A stretch of 40,409 nucleotides of DNA from NCBI GenBank assembly GCA_016209895.1, contig JACQVH010000076.1:1-40409 (forward strand), read 5' to 3'. The notes under the pieces were generated by a model. It was given only the letters and a program-made list of their open reading frames with translations. It was not told the origin of the DNA and made no database searches. The position numbers and the translations under genes were made by a program. Shown piece by piece: positions 1-7,584 of the stretch. This DNA is from Candidatus Hydrogenedentota bacterium. Lineage in GTDB: Bacteria > Hydrogenedentota > Hydrogenedentia > Hydrogenedentales > SLHB01. Numbering within the stretch: position 1 is the first letter of the stretch; every line of letters begins with the position of its first letter.

Positions 1-798
1 GATGAGGGTTGGTATGGGCGGCGGCAGCGCGCGGTCGCGTTCGATTGTATTGCTGCCGACGAGGCCGCGGGGTTCGCCGTTGCCGTCCTGCCGCTCATGG
101 TGTTCGAGCGCAACGTGCGGGGCCATGATCTCCGGGTCGTCGGCGTTCTTTAACAATTCGTAACCGAGCAACGTATGCTGTCGCACCTGCGTGACCTCGT
201 TGGCGGCGCGGTCCACGAAGACCTTGCCGATATCATGGAGTAAGCAGCCGACGGCCAACTGTTTCAAACGGGCATCGGTCATGCCGACGGCGCGCCCGAT
301 CATAATCCCCACCACGCAGACGTCAATGGAATGGTTATAGGCCTGGGAATCGGCGGATTTAATCGAAGTCAATCCGGCCAGGGTGCTGCGGGTCAGGACT
401 TCATCGAGGATGCCGTTGACGGTGGAGAAGACTTCGGCGATTGGTCCCCCTTTGCCGAACAGAGCCCGCATCGAAGTCGAGGCGCAGACTTTGGTGAGGT
501 CATCGAACGACTGCTTCCGCAATCCCTGTAATTGGTGCTCGATGGTTTTGAACGTATCGCCGAGCGCCTTGATGGCGCGGGCGCGAATGGCGGGGTCAAT
601 GTCTTCGTCCAGCGCCACATCCGGTTCGTTCTCGCCGCCTTTCACGTAGATTGTGGAAAATTCCTTGGCCTGCAGTGCGCGAATGTATTCGGGCGTGAGC
701 ACGACGTCGCGGTTCAACAGCACTTTCCCGCCGGCGTCTACGATGGGACGGCCGACGACTTGGCCGGGGGTCAGGTTTCCTACGCTCACGATGCGCAT
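1..798 (-). CDS. HD-GYP domain protein (cyclic-di-GMP phosphodiesterase family), 3' end cut off by window
   Basis: Reading the minus strand from the ATG at 798 gives 266 codons without a stop, and the frame runs off position 1. Residues about 1-60 form a small N-terminal domain common in HD-GYP proteins (MRIVSVGNLTPGQVVGRPIV). The HD-GYP core follows: H155 in YNHSID, the metal pair H188-D189 in LLHDIGK, H208 in QHTLLGYE, and HHERQDGNGEP at 233-243. Family members hydrolyse cyclic di-GMP in the cytoplasm and so control motility or biofilm switching. The usual GYP triplet reads GEP here, which is unusual and may affect activity or partner binding. There is no signal peptide or membrane segment in the visible part. 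No strong ribosome site is seen before the ATG. The family call is firm; the enzymatic activity is inferred. Confidence 0.9.
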   Translation of the reverse strand, partial: MRIVSVGNLTPGQVVGRPIVDAGGKVLLNRDVVLTPEYIRALQAKEFSTIYVKGGENEPDVALDEDIDPAIRARAIKALGDTFKTIEHQLQGLRKQSFDDLTKVCASTSMRALFGKGGPIAEVFSTVNGILDEVLTRSTLAGLTSIKSADSQAYNHSIDVCVVGIMIGRAVGMTDARLKQLAVGCLLHDIGKVFVDRAANEVTQVRQHTLLGYELLKNADDPEIMAPHVALEHHERQDGNGEPRGLVGSNTIERDRALPPPIPTLI

Positions 799-814
799 GA
801 TGAAGAGTATACAG

Positions 815-905
815 GAATCAGCAATGAGCAACGAGCAATGAGTACCGAGTTCAGAGTAACCGGCAACTAGTCACTAGCAACTAGTTACTGAACACTGGTC
901 ACTGC
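815..905. repeat. Intergenic short-word repeat array (STRR-like)
   Basis: The gap between two minus-strand genes is built from near-repeats of short words: AGCAATGAGCAACGAGCAATG, then variants of CACTAGCAACTAGTTACTG. It contains a perfect 7-bp inverted repeat, AACTAGT (865-871) and ACTAGTT (880-886), with an 8-nt loop, so it could fold as a hairpin 3' of the gene ending at 910. Similar arrays with other words occur in at least four other gaps of this window. Confidence 0.7.
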
Positions 906-909
906 TTTT

Positions 910-2256
910 CTACATTTCCGGCGAGAGGTAGCCGTGGTAGCGGCCGAGCCAATAGGCCATCAGATAGTCCAGGCCGCCGTAGTAGATGCCGGGGTGATCC
1001 TTTCGGTCTCCGGCGACGTAGGGGTCCCAGACCCAGGCCGACCAGTCTTTGGGACGGCGGTCTATGGGTACGACTTCGCCTTTCCCCGGCTCCGAACTTT
1101 TGGGCGTGGGGTCAAACGTGAATTTGAATTGCTTTTCGTAGGCCAGGATCACGTCACGGTTCCACTTCATGTCCAGCGGAAACCATTTCAGCGTGTTGAT
1201 GCCCGCCTCGTCGCCCGAAGCGTCGTCGAGAAACGCGTGTACGGTGAACGCGTAATACGTGCAACCCAGCGGTTTGATTCCGGGAAACTTCCCGTCGCCT
1301 TCCCAGGTTCGGCGGAGGCTCGCGAGATATTTGTCGCGCAGTGCCACGTCTTTCTCGAGGACTAGCAAGGGGTAGTAGGCGAGGTACAGCAGCACATCGT
1401 CGGAGTAATTTACGGCGTCCTCGATGAGCGGGTTGGCGTTCCCGCGCGCGGTAACCGCCAAGTCGGCGTAGCCCAAATCGTTGGCGATGCGCAGATACTC
1501 TTTGTCGAAACGTTCGTCGCCGGTGACGTGGTGGGCCACTTTCACGTGTTGCAGTAGGAGCAACGCATTCATGTGTTCGCGTATGCGGACGTATTCGGGA
1601 TAGTAGCTGCCCCACGTCGTGGGCGTGCCGTCAATATCCACAATGCGAAGTTTGTTGTCGAGGATGCTGCCCACGAGGTCCGCCACATCTGGCGCGATGA
1701 TTTTCTTTTCGGCGTCGTCCGCAACCAAATCGAAGAGTAGACAGAATCCGTAGATCACGCCGTCCATCTGATCGCTGCTCACGTCGGCGCGCCAGCGGTA
1801 CGTGCCGTCCGGCGAATCGTACCATTTACCGTCGTCGAGGAACGGCATGTCTTTGCGTACCGCCGCTCGGGCCAGCAGCCCTTTCTTGCCGCTCACCGTG
1901 GAAAGGAGGTGCAACGCCTGCAGGGCTTGGCCGGCTTCTTTGCGGACGTTTTCGTCCTTGGTAACGGCGTATTTCATGGCCAACATGCCGGCGTAGATGC
2001 CGGTCATGTAGGCATTGTCCGGCATGTTGTAGGAGACGAACGGGTGTTCGGGCGTGGGCGGGCGGCGCTTGGGCGGCATCTGACCTTCGAACACGAAATT
2101 AGTGCGCAGGTCGTACTCAAAAATTTCGGCCTTCTTGGCCAAGGTCAACGGTTCCTGCGCGAAGGCCAACCTGAGTGGGTATTGTGCACTCACGGATATG
2201 CACAGTAGAACAAGAACTGGCAAAGCACATTTGCTCCAACTTCTGGTTATTCTCAT
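910..2256 (-). CDS. Secreted protein of unknown function, probably alpha-helical toroid-like
   Basis: The product has 448 residues. An N-terminal signal peptide is clear: a basic start (MRITRSWSK), a hydrophobic stretch around residues 11-24 and small residues before about 34. The start is supported by a strong AAGGAG site 7-8 nt upstream of the ATG at 2256. The mature protein is rich in Trp and Tyr and has helical segments typical of alpha/alpha-barrel proteins that act on polysaccharides (for example YMTGIYAGMLAMKYAV and the closing GGLDYLMAYWLGRYHGYL). I cannot assign a family or catalytic residues. The neighbouring YdjC and ThuA-like genes suggest a role in carbohydrate turnover, which is inference. 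It is separated from the toxin-antitoxin remnant upstream by only a short gap. Confidence 0.75.
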   Translation of the reverse strand: MRITRSWSKCALPVLVLLCISVSAQYPLRLAFAQEPLTLAKKAEIFEYDLRTNFVFEGQMPPKRRPPTPEHPFVSYNMPDNAYMTGIYAGMLAMKYAVTKDENVRKEAGQALQALHLLSTVSGKKGLLARAAVRKDMPFLDDGKWYDSPDGTYRWRADVSSDQMDGVIYGFCLLFDLVADDAEKKIIAPDVADLVGSILDNKLRIVDIDGTPTTWGSYYPEYVRIREHMNALLLLQHVKVAHHVTGDERFDKEYLRIANDLGYADLAVTARGNANPLIEDAVNYSDDVLLYLAYYPLLVLEKDVALRDKYLASLRRTWEGDGKFPGIKPLGCTYYAFTVHAFLDDASGDEAGINTLKWFPLDMKWNRDVILAYEKQFKFTFDPTPKSSEPGKGEVVPIDRRPKDWSAWVWDPYVAGDRKDHPGIYYGGLDYLMAYWLGRYHGYLSPEM

Positions 2257-2289
2257 GAAATCTCTCCTTCTTCCGCGAAAAAAGGCTCG

Positions 2290-2408
2290 CTACAGGCCTC
2301 GATAAACCTCCCGACGGTGGCCAATCCGAATCACTACGACCATTAGATGTTCTCATAGATTTCGTAAACGATTCGATAATCCCCAACCCGAATACGGTAC
2401 GCAATATC
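2290..2408 (-). pseudogene. Remnant of a RelE/ParE-family toxin (truncated and frameshifted)
   Basis: Immediately after the antitoxin stop, the minus strand reads AYRIRVGDYRIVYEIYENI and then a stop (2343-2345). A shifted frame continues LMVVVIRIGHRREVYRGL to a stop at 2290-2292. Together these match the usual C-terminal end of RelE toxins (YRIRVGDYRVVYEI, then IGHRREVYR). The N-terminal half, roughly 45 residues, is missing, and a frameshift splits the rest. A functional toxin would be a ribosome-dependent mRNA endonuclease; this copy cannot encode one. It lies 1 bp from the antitoxin gene, so a deletion probably joined the antitoxin end to the toxin tail. Seen directly in the translation; the family match is from memory. 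Confidence 0.75.
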
Positions 2409-2409
2409 G

Positions 2410-2673
2410 CTAATCGAGACCGAGTTCTTTCTTGGCTTGTTCCCAGGGAATAAGCTCATCTCTACCTTCTTCGAGGTCTCGCATCGCCCGCCGGTAAGCT
2501 TCAAGGTCGAGGCGATTTTCAGTTTCCTCCAAGAAGGCCAAATCTTCCAAAGGTACGATAGCGGCTATGTCCTGACCACGGACTTGGACGAGTATGGGTT
2601 CTCCGACTTCCGCGACGGTGCGCAGTATGGCTTCCGGGTCAGACTTGAGTTCTTGCTCAGTGACGTGCGTCAT
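2410..2673 (-). CDS. Phd/YefM-family antitoxin (orphan)
   Basis: The product has 87 residues starting MTHVTEQELKSDPEAILRTV, the usual N-terminal DNA-binding fold of Phd/YefM antitoxins. The middle carries EPILVQVRGQDIAAIVPLED, which matches the conserved strand-turn-strand with an Ala-Val/Ile-hydrophobic-Ser/Pro ending. The acidic C-terminal half (LEEGRDELIPWEQAKKELG) is the toxin-binding tail. I chose the ATG at 2673 over the TTG at 2688 because a GGAG lies 9 nt upstream of it. Such antitoxins neutralise RelE/Doc-type toxins and repress their own promoter. The downstream toxin is only a fragment, so this antitoxin has no intact local partner and may now serve as an anti-addiction or regulatory protein, which is inference. 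Confidence 0.85.
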   Translation of the reverse strand: MTHVTEQELKSDPEAILRTVAEVGEPILVQVRGQDIAAIVPLEDLAFLEETENRLDLEAYRRAMRDLEEGRDELIPWEQAKKELGLD

Positions 2674-2702
2674 GCATTTAAGCTCCAAACCGAGAACGAT
2701 TA

Positions 2703-2739
2703 ATTATAGCGGACGCAGCGGTGCAAGTGTAGACTCTAC
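2703..2739 (-). promoter_or_regulatory. Candidate -10 box and small palindrome for the antitoxin gene
   Basis: On the minus strand a perfect TATAAT lies at 2708-2703, about 30 nt before the antitoxin ATG. A matching -35 box is not obvious. Just upstream is GTAGA-C-TCTAC (2729-2739), a 5-bp perfect palindrome overlapping the end of the ThuA-like gene, which could be an operator for antitoxin autorepression. This suggests the antitoxin is transcribed on its own rather than only from the upstream operon. Confidence 0.4.
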
Positions 2740-3473
2740 CGTGCCTTCACATCTTCCAACGGTTTACGATTGCCACGGATAACTTCCTTGAGCCCCGAAG
2801 GCGCGGCCCATTTGATACCGTTGCAAATTACACGGAGCACATGCTCATTGTAGTAAATGGGGAGCGTCTCGTGGCCTGGGCTAAAGTAGAATACTTTGCC
2901 TTTGCTCCGGTGCCAGCAACAACCGCTGCGGAAGACTTCTCCGCCTTGGTACCAACTGATGAATACGAGCCGGTCGGGCTGCGGTATGTCGAAATGTTCG
3001 CCGTACATCTCGGTGTGCTCGAGTTCGATGTACTCGGGAATTCCCTCGGTGATGGGGTGCGCCGGGTCCACGACCCAAATCCGCTCGCGTTCGCCGATTT
3101 CGCGCCACTTGAGCATGCAGCCGGTACCCATCAATTTTCGGAAGATTTTGGACATGTGTCCAGAATGCAATACCACGATGCCCATGCCGTCCAGCACGCG
3201 GCGATGGATGCGCTCGACATTTTCATCGGTGACCTGATCATGCGCCGTGTGTCCCCACCAAGTCATCACGTCGGTGTTGTTCAGAGTTTCGTCCGTCAGT
3301 CCTTGCTGCGGATGGTCCAGTTCCGATACGTGCACCGAAGCGATGCCCGGCTGTTTCTCCAGGTATTGGGCGATCTGTGCGCCCATGCCTTTCGGATAAA
3401 TCGCCTTCACGGGCGCATCCCGTTTCTCGTGCACCCCTTCATTCCAAACCGTAACGCGAATGCCGTCTTTCAT
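2736..3473 (-). CDS. ThuA-like (trehalose utilisation) domain protein
   Basis: The product has 245 residues and no signal peptide. It begins IRVTVWNEGVHEK, the first strand of the ThuA-like class I glutamine amidotransferase fold, and carries MTWWGHTAHDQV, GIVVLHSGHMSK, HPITEGIPEYIELEHTEMYGE and the closing KVFYFSPGHETLPIYY, all typical of this family. Members act on trehalose or other sugar metabolites, but the exact reaction is not settled, and the amidotransferase cysteine is replaced (here LHSGH). The start lies inside the coding region of the 56-residue gene upstream (35-nt overlap), which in turn overlaps the YdjC gene, so the three are probably co-transcribed and translationally coupled. 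Confidence 0.85.
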   Translation of the reverse strand: MKDGIRVTVWNEGVHEKRDAPVKAIYPKGMGAQIAQYLEKQPGIASVHVSELDHPQQGLTDETLNNTDVMTWWGHTAHDQVTDENVERIHRRVLDGMGIVVLHSGHMSKIFRKLMGTGCMLKWREIGERERIWVVDPAHPITEGIPEYIELEHTEMYGEHFDIPQPDRLVFISWYQGGEVFRSGCCWHRSKGKVFYFSPGHETLPIYYNEHVLRVICNGIKWAAPSGLKEVIRGNRKPLEDVKAR

Positions 3474-3609
3474 ACGATTTCGTCTCCTTCCGTGATACGG
3501 CCACCTCCTCCTCGGCTACCGCTTCGTCTTCACTCTGTTCCTCGTAATACTTGAGGACACGCTGCACGCGTTCTTCATCCCAACCGGCTGGAAGCCTCTC
3601 CTGTCTCAT
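3439..3609 (-). CDS. Small acidic protein of 56 residues overlapping both neighbours
   Basis: From the ATG at 3609 the minus strand encodes 56 residues beginning MRQERLPAGWDEERVQRVL, followed by an acidic stretch (EEQSEDEAVAEEEVAV). The ATG shares an ATGA overlap with the stop of the YdjC deacetylase gene, and the 3' end overlaps the first 35 nt of the ThuA-like gene. This is the arrangement of translationally coupled genes. The opening resembles a widespread family of small proteins with an ERLPxGWDEERV core that often accompanies toxin-like genes; that recollection is not verified. The overlap with the ThuA start means both frames are constrained there. I cannot assign a function. Confidence 0.65.
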   Translation of the reverse strand: MRQERLPAGWDEERVQRVLKYYEEQSEDEAVAEEEVAVSRKETKSYERRHSRYGLE

Positions 3610-4577
3610 TGCCTTCCTGCTCGGTCTCGTCGTTGTTTCAGTTCGCGCCAGGTGGTGAGGATGATCCCTTCCTTCTCGATGGCCGCTCTCACTTTTCGAT
3701 CGATTAAAGCGAGCGTGTCTTGGTGCCGGGCTTCACTGGACGACGTGATTAAGGGAAACGAGTCGTCGGGCTTCGAGCAATGCACGATGATTTCGGTGAT
3801 GCCCGGCTGCAACGTCGTCAAGACCTCGATGAATTTCTTGGATTTCTTGACGTTTCCCCAGTCGTAGCTGGCGGTGTGGACGTCGTCAATCACGGGAAGT
3901 CCCGCGTCCCAAATTTGTTTCGCAATATCTTTGAGCAAGCCCACGGCGTCGGGATTTTCCACTCTGCCATAGTGGAGATGACCGCCCACGGCCAGCATGG
4001 GAATCTGTTTCTCGATAGCGACCTTCATGTATCGGTCAAAGAACTCGCGTTTGGCAAATAACGTCCCCATATGGGAATCAATATGTGTAATTGGAATACC
4101 CATTTGCTCGGCGCGCTCGATCTGCGCGCGAATTTCGCGTTCAACGTCGTCCGGTGTCGCATGCTCGACGACCTGCGCCACATTGTCCCAGAGGCACCCT
4201 TGCGCATCCACCAGACTCGGCACCGCCGGCTTCCCGGCGACGGGCAGCCAGCGATACCGCTCCCATTCCGCATTCATGGTCAGATGGAGCCCGGCGTCCA
4301 CCTGCGGATTTTGCTTCAGCCAAGCCGCGAATTCCGGCACCCAGGGACAGGGCATCATGATACTGACGGAAGTCACCACGCCCTTCTGAATGGACTCCCA
4401 CGCACCGACGTTCGAGGCGTGAGACATCCCCGCATCATCGCAATGGAAAATGACGACCCGGTCGGTGGCTTTCCATCCCAGACGTTCCGCATAGGTCTGT
4501 TCTCCCGCGGCGACACATTCGCCCCAAATCAATCCGAGAGAAGCGACCAATCCCCAAAAATGAATCCGCCTCATCAT
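3606..4577 (-). CDS. Secreted YdjC/ChbG-family carbohydrate deacetylase
   Basis: The product has 323 residues with an N-terminal signal peptide (MMRRIHFWGLVASLGLIWGECVAAG). The YdjC fold is shown by VVIFHCDDAGMSHASN near residue 44, with the metal-binding Asp pair; GVVTSVSIMMPCPW; DAGLHLTMNAEW with the His; and PITHIDSHMGT, whose His residues complete the metal site. The family removes acetyl groups from N-acetyl sugars such as chitooligosaccharides, using a divalent metal. Export is unusual compared with the cytoplasmic E. coli ChbG but frequent in environmental bacteria. A GAGGAG lies upstream of the tandem ATG codons. It is the first gene of the minus-strand cluster, with the 56-residue gene overlapping its stop. 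The substrate is not determined. Confidence 0.88.
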   Translation of the reverse strand: MMRRIHFWGLVASLGLIWGECVAAGEQTYAERLGWKATDRVVIFHCDDAGMSHASNVGAWESIQKGVVTSVSIMMPCPWVPEFAAWLKQNPQVDAGLHLTMNAEWERYRWLPVAGKPAVPSLVDAQGCLWDNVAQVVEHATPDDVEREIRAQIERAEQMGIPITHIDSHMGTLFAKREFFDRYMKVAIEKQIPMLAVGGHLHYGRVENPDAVGLLKDIAKQIWDAGLPVIDDVHTASYDWGNVKKSKKFIEVLTTLQPGITEIIVHCSKPDDSFPLITSSSEARHQDTLALIDRKVRAAIEKEGIILTTWRELKQRRDRAGRQ

Positions 4578-4745
4578 TTAATCAATCTCCTCAAATCTAT
4601 TCCCCAATCCAAACTATCGTGTTCCATCCATGAGAAGGCACATGGACAGTTAAACAAGTTTGACCGTGCCGACCGTCACCCGTTGACCGGCTACCCATTG
4701 TGGACGCGGTAGGATAACCCAAGCGAGTTGCTCTCTACCAGCGGT

Positions 4746-4774
4746 TTGCATGGCGGTTTCGCTCCTGGCATAAT
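4746..4774 (+). promoter_or_regulatory. Candidate sigma-70-like promoter of the symporter operon
   Basis: TTGCAT (4746-4751) and CATAAT (4769-4774) are separated by 17 bp, inside the 261-bp gap between the divergent YdjC and symporter genes. Transcription would begin near 4782, leaving about 57 nt before the ATG at 4839. This is a consensus match by eye. The rest of the gap holds no gene that I can support. Confidence 0.4.
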
Positions 4775-4838
4775 CCCCCTTTCCACACGGGGTTTTCGCG
4801 AGTCGGAAGGAGCATGGCACAGACGGGCGGAGTGGTCT

Positions 4839-6404
4839 ATGGGATTGCAAATCGGTTTACACCCTATTGATATCATTATTATCGTGACCTACATGCTGGG
4901 GTCGCTGCTTCTGGGATGGTACTGTCAGAAGTACGTTGGCGATGCCCAGGACTTCTTTGTGGCCGGCAGGGCCCTACCCTTCTGGGCCATCGGCTTCTCG
5001 ATCGTGGTTAGTGACATCGGGGCCGTGGATTTCGTGGCGGTGGCGGGCGCCGCGTATAAGAATGGCGTCTCGGCGGCCAACTTCGACTGGATGGGTTCGA
5101 TGCCGGCCATGGTGTTCGCCGCGTTTGTATTTGTGCCCTACTTCTGGCGGTCCGGGGTTTTCACGGTACCGGAGTTCCTGGGACGCCGCTACAACGCCGC
5201 CGTGCAATTCGTTAACGCCCTGATCTGGGCGGTGGTCCTGTTCGTCATGTTGGCGGTGATGCAGTGGGTCACGGCCGACAAGCTCATGTATACGGTGTTG
5301 GGTATACCTCCCTACTGGGCGTTGTGGATTACGGCCCTGGTGACGGGGTTCTACACGTTCGAGGGCGGTCTTACGGCGGTAGTGTTCACCGACGTGGTGC
5401 AATTGGTGGTGATGTACGTGGGTGGCCTCGGGCTGCTGGCGTTAAGCCTCTGGGAAGTGGGCGGCTGGACCGCCCTTCATGACAAAATCCTGGCGCTGGG
5501 GCCGGATTACCAGAATCACTTCAAGTTACTGTTGCCTCACGACACGACGGGTCCGTTTCCCTGGACCGGCATCGTATTCGGCCTGGGCATCGTACTCGCC
5601 ATCGCCTACATGAGCGGCAACCAGGTAATTGTCCAGCGCACTTTCGGCGCTCGCACCGAGTGGGATGCCAAAGGCGGCATGCTGTTCGGTGGATTCCTCA
5701 AGTCTTTTATCCCCTTGATGGTGGCCCTGCCAGGGCTGTGCGCCATCGTGATCGTGCCACATCTCGGGGCCGAAAATGCCGACCGCGCCGTTCCCGAGAT
5801 GATTCGCGTGTTGCTGCCCGCCGGCTTGCGCGGACTCATGTTCGCCGCCCTCTTGGCGGCGCTGATGTCCAGCATTTCCGGCACCCTCAATTCCAGTACC
5901 ACCATTTTCGTGACCGACCTACTGGGTCAGGCTCGTCGCGTGTTGGGCAAGCCACCGCTCTCCTCGAAACAGGGCCTCGTGCTGGGCCGCGTTTACACCG
6001 CCTTGTTCATTATCCTGTCGGCCGTGCTCGCCAAACCGATTGCGGACCGTGAGCAAATTTACGTGTTCATCCAAACCGTCCTTTCCCTGTTTCAAGGGCC
6101 GACGCTGGCGGTGCTCTTATTGGGCATTATTTGGCGTCGAGCGACGGGCTGGGGAGGGTTTGCCGGGCTGGTCCTCGGAGTTATCTTTTGCTTTGTGCTC
6201 AAGAACACGCCCGGTCTCTTCCCGTCCGACGACCCGTTCCTGTTCGTCGCTTGGTGGTCATTCGTCTTCAGCCTTTTGGTAACGGTGGTCGTCAGCTACC
6301 TCACGCCGCCCGAACCCGATGAAAAGGTGCGCGGGCTGGTGTGGAGTTCGGTCGTTCGGGATGAATCGGCGCAACAGGCACTGGAAGAAAGGATATCTCA
6401 GTAA
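4839..6404 (+). CDS. Sodium:solute symporter (SSS family)
   Basis: The product has 521 residues with about 13 hydrophobic segments spread over its length. SSS features include the early DFFVAGRALPFWAIGFSIV, TGFYTFEGGLTAVVFTDVVQ in the middle (the family signature around TM5-6), and LAALMSSISGTLNSSTTIF, the Na+-site helix with adjacent Ser/Thr. The family couples uptake of sugars, inositol, vitamins or amino acids to sodium; the substrate cannot be read from the sequence. I chose the ATG at 4839 over upstream in-frame codons because GGAG lies 6 nt before it and the extra 37 residues are not membrane-like. The stop overlaps the next start (TAATG). Two small membrane proteins follow and may be accessory subunits. 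Confidence 0.92.
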   Translation: MGLQIGLHPIDIIIIVTYMLGSLLLGWYCQKYVGDAQDFFVAGRALPFWAIGFSIVVSDIGAVDFVAVAGAAYKNGVSAANFDWMGSMPAMVFAAFVFVPYFWRSGVFTVPEFLGRRYNAAVQFVNALIWAVVLFVMLAVMQWVTADKLMYTVLGIPPYWALWITALVTGFYTFEGGLTAVVFTDVVQLVVMYVGGLGLLALSLWEVGGWTALHDKILALGPDYQNHFKLLLPHDTTGPFPWTGIVFGLGIVLAIAYMSGNQVIVQRTFGARTEWDAKGGMLFGGFLKSFIPLMVALPGLCAIVIVPHLGAENADRAVPEMIRVLLPAGLRGLMFAALLAALMSSISGTLNSSTTIFVTDLLGQARRVLGKPPLSSKQGLVLGRVYTALFIILSAVLAKPIADREQIYVFIQTVLSLFQGPTLAVLLLGIIWRRATGWGGFAGLVLGVIFCFVLKNTPGLFPSDDPFLFVAWWSFVFSLLVTVVVSYLTPPEPDEKVRGLVWSSVVRDESAQQALEERISQ

Positions 6405-6670
6405 TGGAGAAGTTTTTTGCAGAGGTATTCTACCCGATGCTCAGTCCGATATTCCGCCCGATCAACGCCTTCTTGAGCAGCTTCTTCGAGCCTTATGCCT
6501 CCATTTGCGCGGTGGGGATGTTTGTACTGCCCATGATTTGGGTCGGCCTACTCCTCAATCCCCGGTACGTCAATCGTGGACAACGCTACAAATCCGCGTG
6601 GACCGATCTCCGGATATGGACCGTACTCTCGATGATTCCCCACGTCGTGGTCTATTTCTATTTCAGATAA
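6404..6670 (+). CDS. Small membrane protein, probable symporter accessory subunit
   Basis: The product has 88 residues. Hydrophobic segments lie near residues 30-51 (EPYASICAVGMFVLPMIWVG) and 72-87 (WTVLSMIPHVVVYFYF), separated by a basic loop (NPRYVNRGQRYKSAW). The ATG overlaps the last base of the symporter stop codon, so translation is probably coupled. I do not recognise a family. Small membrane proteins are encoded next to several SSS symporters (DUF4212 and DUF485 types), but this one does not obviously match either. Its role is inferred only from position. Confidence 0.7.
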   Translation: MEKFFAEVFYPMLSPIFRPINAFLSSFFEPYASICAVGMFVLPMIWVGLLLNPRYVNRGQRYKSAWTDLRIWTVLSMIPHVVVYFYFR

Positions 6671-6680
6671 GGAAAAAGCA

Positions 6681-6938
6681 ATGAGTGAGCCCCACACCAC
6701 GAAGCCCGTTCCCGATGCCGCCCATTTTCAGCAGCGAGACGGAGAGACCTATATCGCGCTCGGCATTTTCATTGACGCCGTCGGGCTGCCCGTGCTAATC
6801 GGGACCTATTGGGCATATCAGACCAGTGTCCGCGCGGCGATCGTCAATGGCGTGTGCGGCATGGTCTTGGTTTTGGTCGGCGTGGCGGCGATGCTTTACG
6901 GACGGTTGCTCCTCGCCAGAAGCAAAAAAAAGATGTGA
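6681..6938 (+). CDS. Small two-TM membrane protein in the symporter operon
   Basis: The product has 85 residues: a hydrophilic N-terminus of about 22 residues, then hydrophobic segments near 25-44 (YIALGIFIDAVGLPVLIGTY) and 51-75 (AAIVNGVCGMVLVLVGVAAM), and a basic tail (RSKKKM). AGGAAA precedes the ATG by about 8 nt. It starts 10 nt after the previous gene, and its stop overlaps the next start (GTGA). The positively charged C-terminus suggests both ends lie in the cytoplasm. Function unknown; it may form part of a symporter complex with the previous protein. Confidence 0.7.
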   Translation: MSEPHTTKPVPDAAHFQQRDGETYIALGIFIDAVGLPVLIGTYWAYQTSVRAAIVNGVCGMVLVLVGVAAMLYGRLLLARSKKKM

Positions 6939-7534
6939 GTCCCGCGCTATGTCTGCCCGCCCGAATCGAGGGGGAATGGGCGGCCCGTTATTTCAGCCGG
7001 CCCCGGCTTCGGAACCTCTTCGGTTTGTGGGCGGGGCTGGTGCGAGTCGCCCAAGCCGGCGACTCGACCACGAGAATTCCTCCGTTCGTCGAACGTCTTT
7101 GGATGCCCGCCTACGCAATTCGTTTGCGCACCCTGACGGGACAGAAAGAGAACCACGTCTGGGCCGCGATTGACGCTTGGCTTGGACAGTTCTCGCTTTT
7201 CGAGTGCGTGGAAGACTTGGTTTTGACTGACCTGAACGATGATAGCTTCCCGCCACACATTTCCGAGAATCAGGCCACCGCGCTGGCGCGCGGGGGTTTG
7301 CAAAAGCATATTCTCCGCCAGCGTGGTCAGTTTCACAAACCGGAGATTGACGTGGTCGAGGAACTCAAGCTTTACTACCACCCCGTGTGGGTCTATTACT
7401 ATCGCCGTCGCAGCAAATATCTCGACATCAAGGTTCTCGACGGCTACAGCGGCAAATCCGGCGGCGCGAAGATGCGCGTTGCGGTCGTCAACGCCCTGGT
7501 GGCGGCGCACCAACGCACTCAGCAACAGGAATGA
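6935..7534 (+). CDS. Conserved-looking soluble protein of unknown function, end of symporter operon
   Basis: I chose the GTG at 6935, which forms a GTGA overlap with the stop of the previous gene; the longer frame reaching back to 6809 reads through that gene out of frame. The product is 199 residues, without signal peptide or membrane helices. It is rich in aromatic residues (WMPAYAIRLRTL, VWAAIDAWLGQFSLFECVED) and has a basic, Tyr-rich stretch near residues 145-170 (LKLYYHPVWVYYYRRRSKYL). No catalytic motif was recognised. The overlapping junction argues that it belongs to the symporter operon; whether it binds or modulates the transporter is unknown. Confidence 0.65.
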   Translation: MSPALCLPARIEGEWAARYFSRPRLRNLFGLWAGLVRVAQAGDSTTRIPPFVERLWMPAYAIRLRTLTGQKENHVWAAIDAWLGQFSLFECVEDLVLTDLNDDSFPPHISENQATALARGGLQKHILRQRGQFHKPEIDVVEELKLYYHPVWVYYYRRRSKYLDIKVLDGYSGKSGGAKMRVAVVNALVAAHQRTQQQE

Positions 7535-7584
7535 AGGGGCAGGGCAATCGCATCTAAACTCGCGTATTCGAGACCGATTCCCCC

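Noticed and set aside
4771..4796. CCCC...GGGGTTTT hairpin upstream of the symporter gene as a terminator or attenuator
   Set aside because: Only four to five base pairs, with no gene before it on that strand to terminate.
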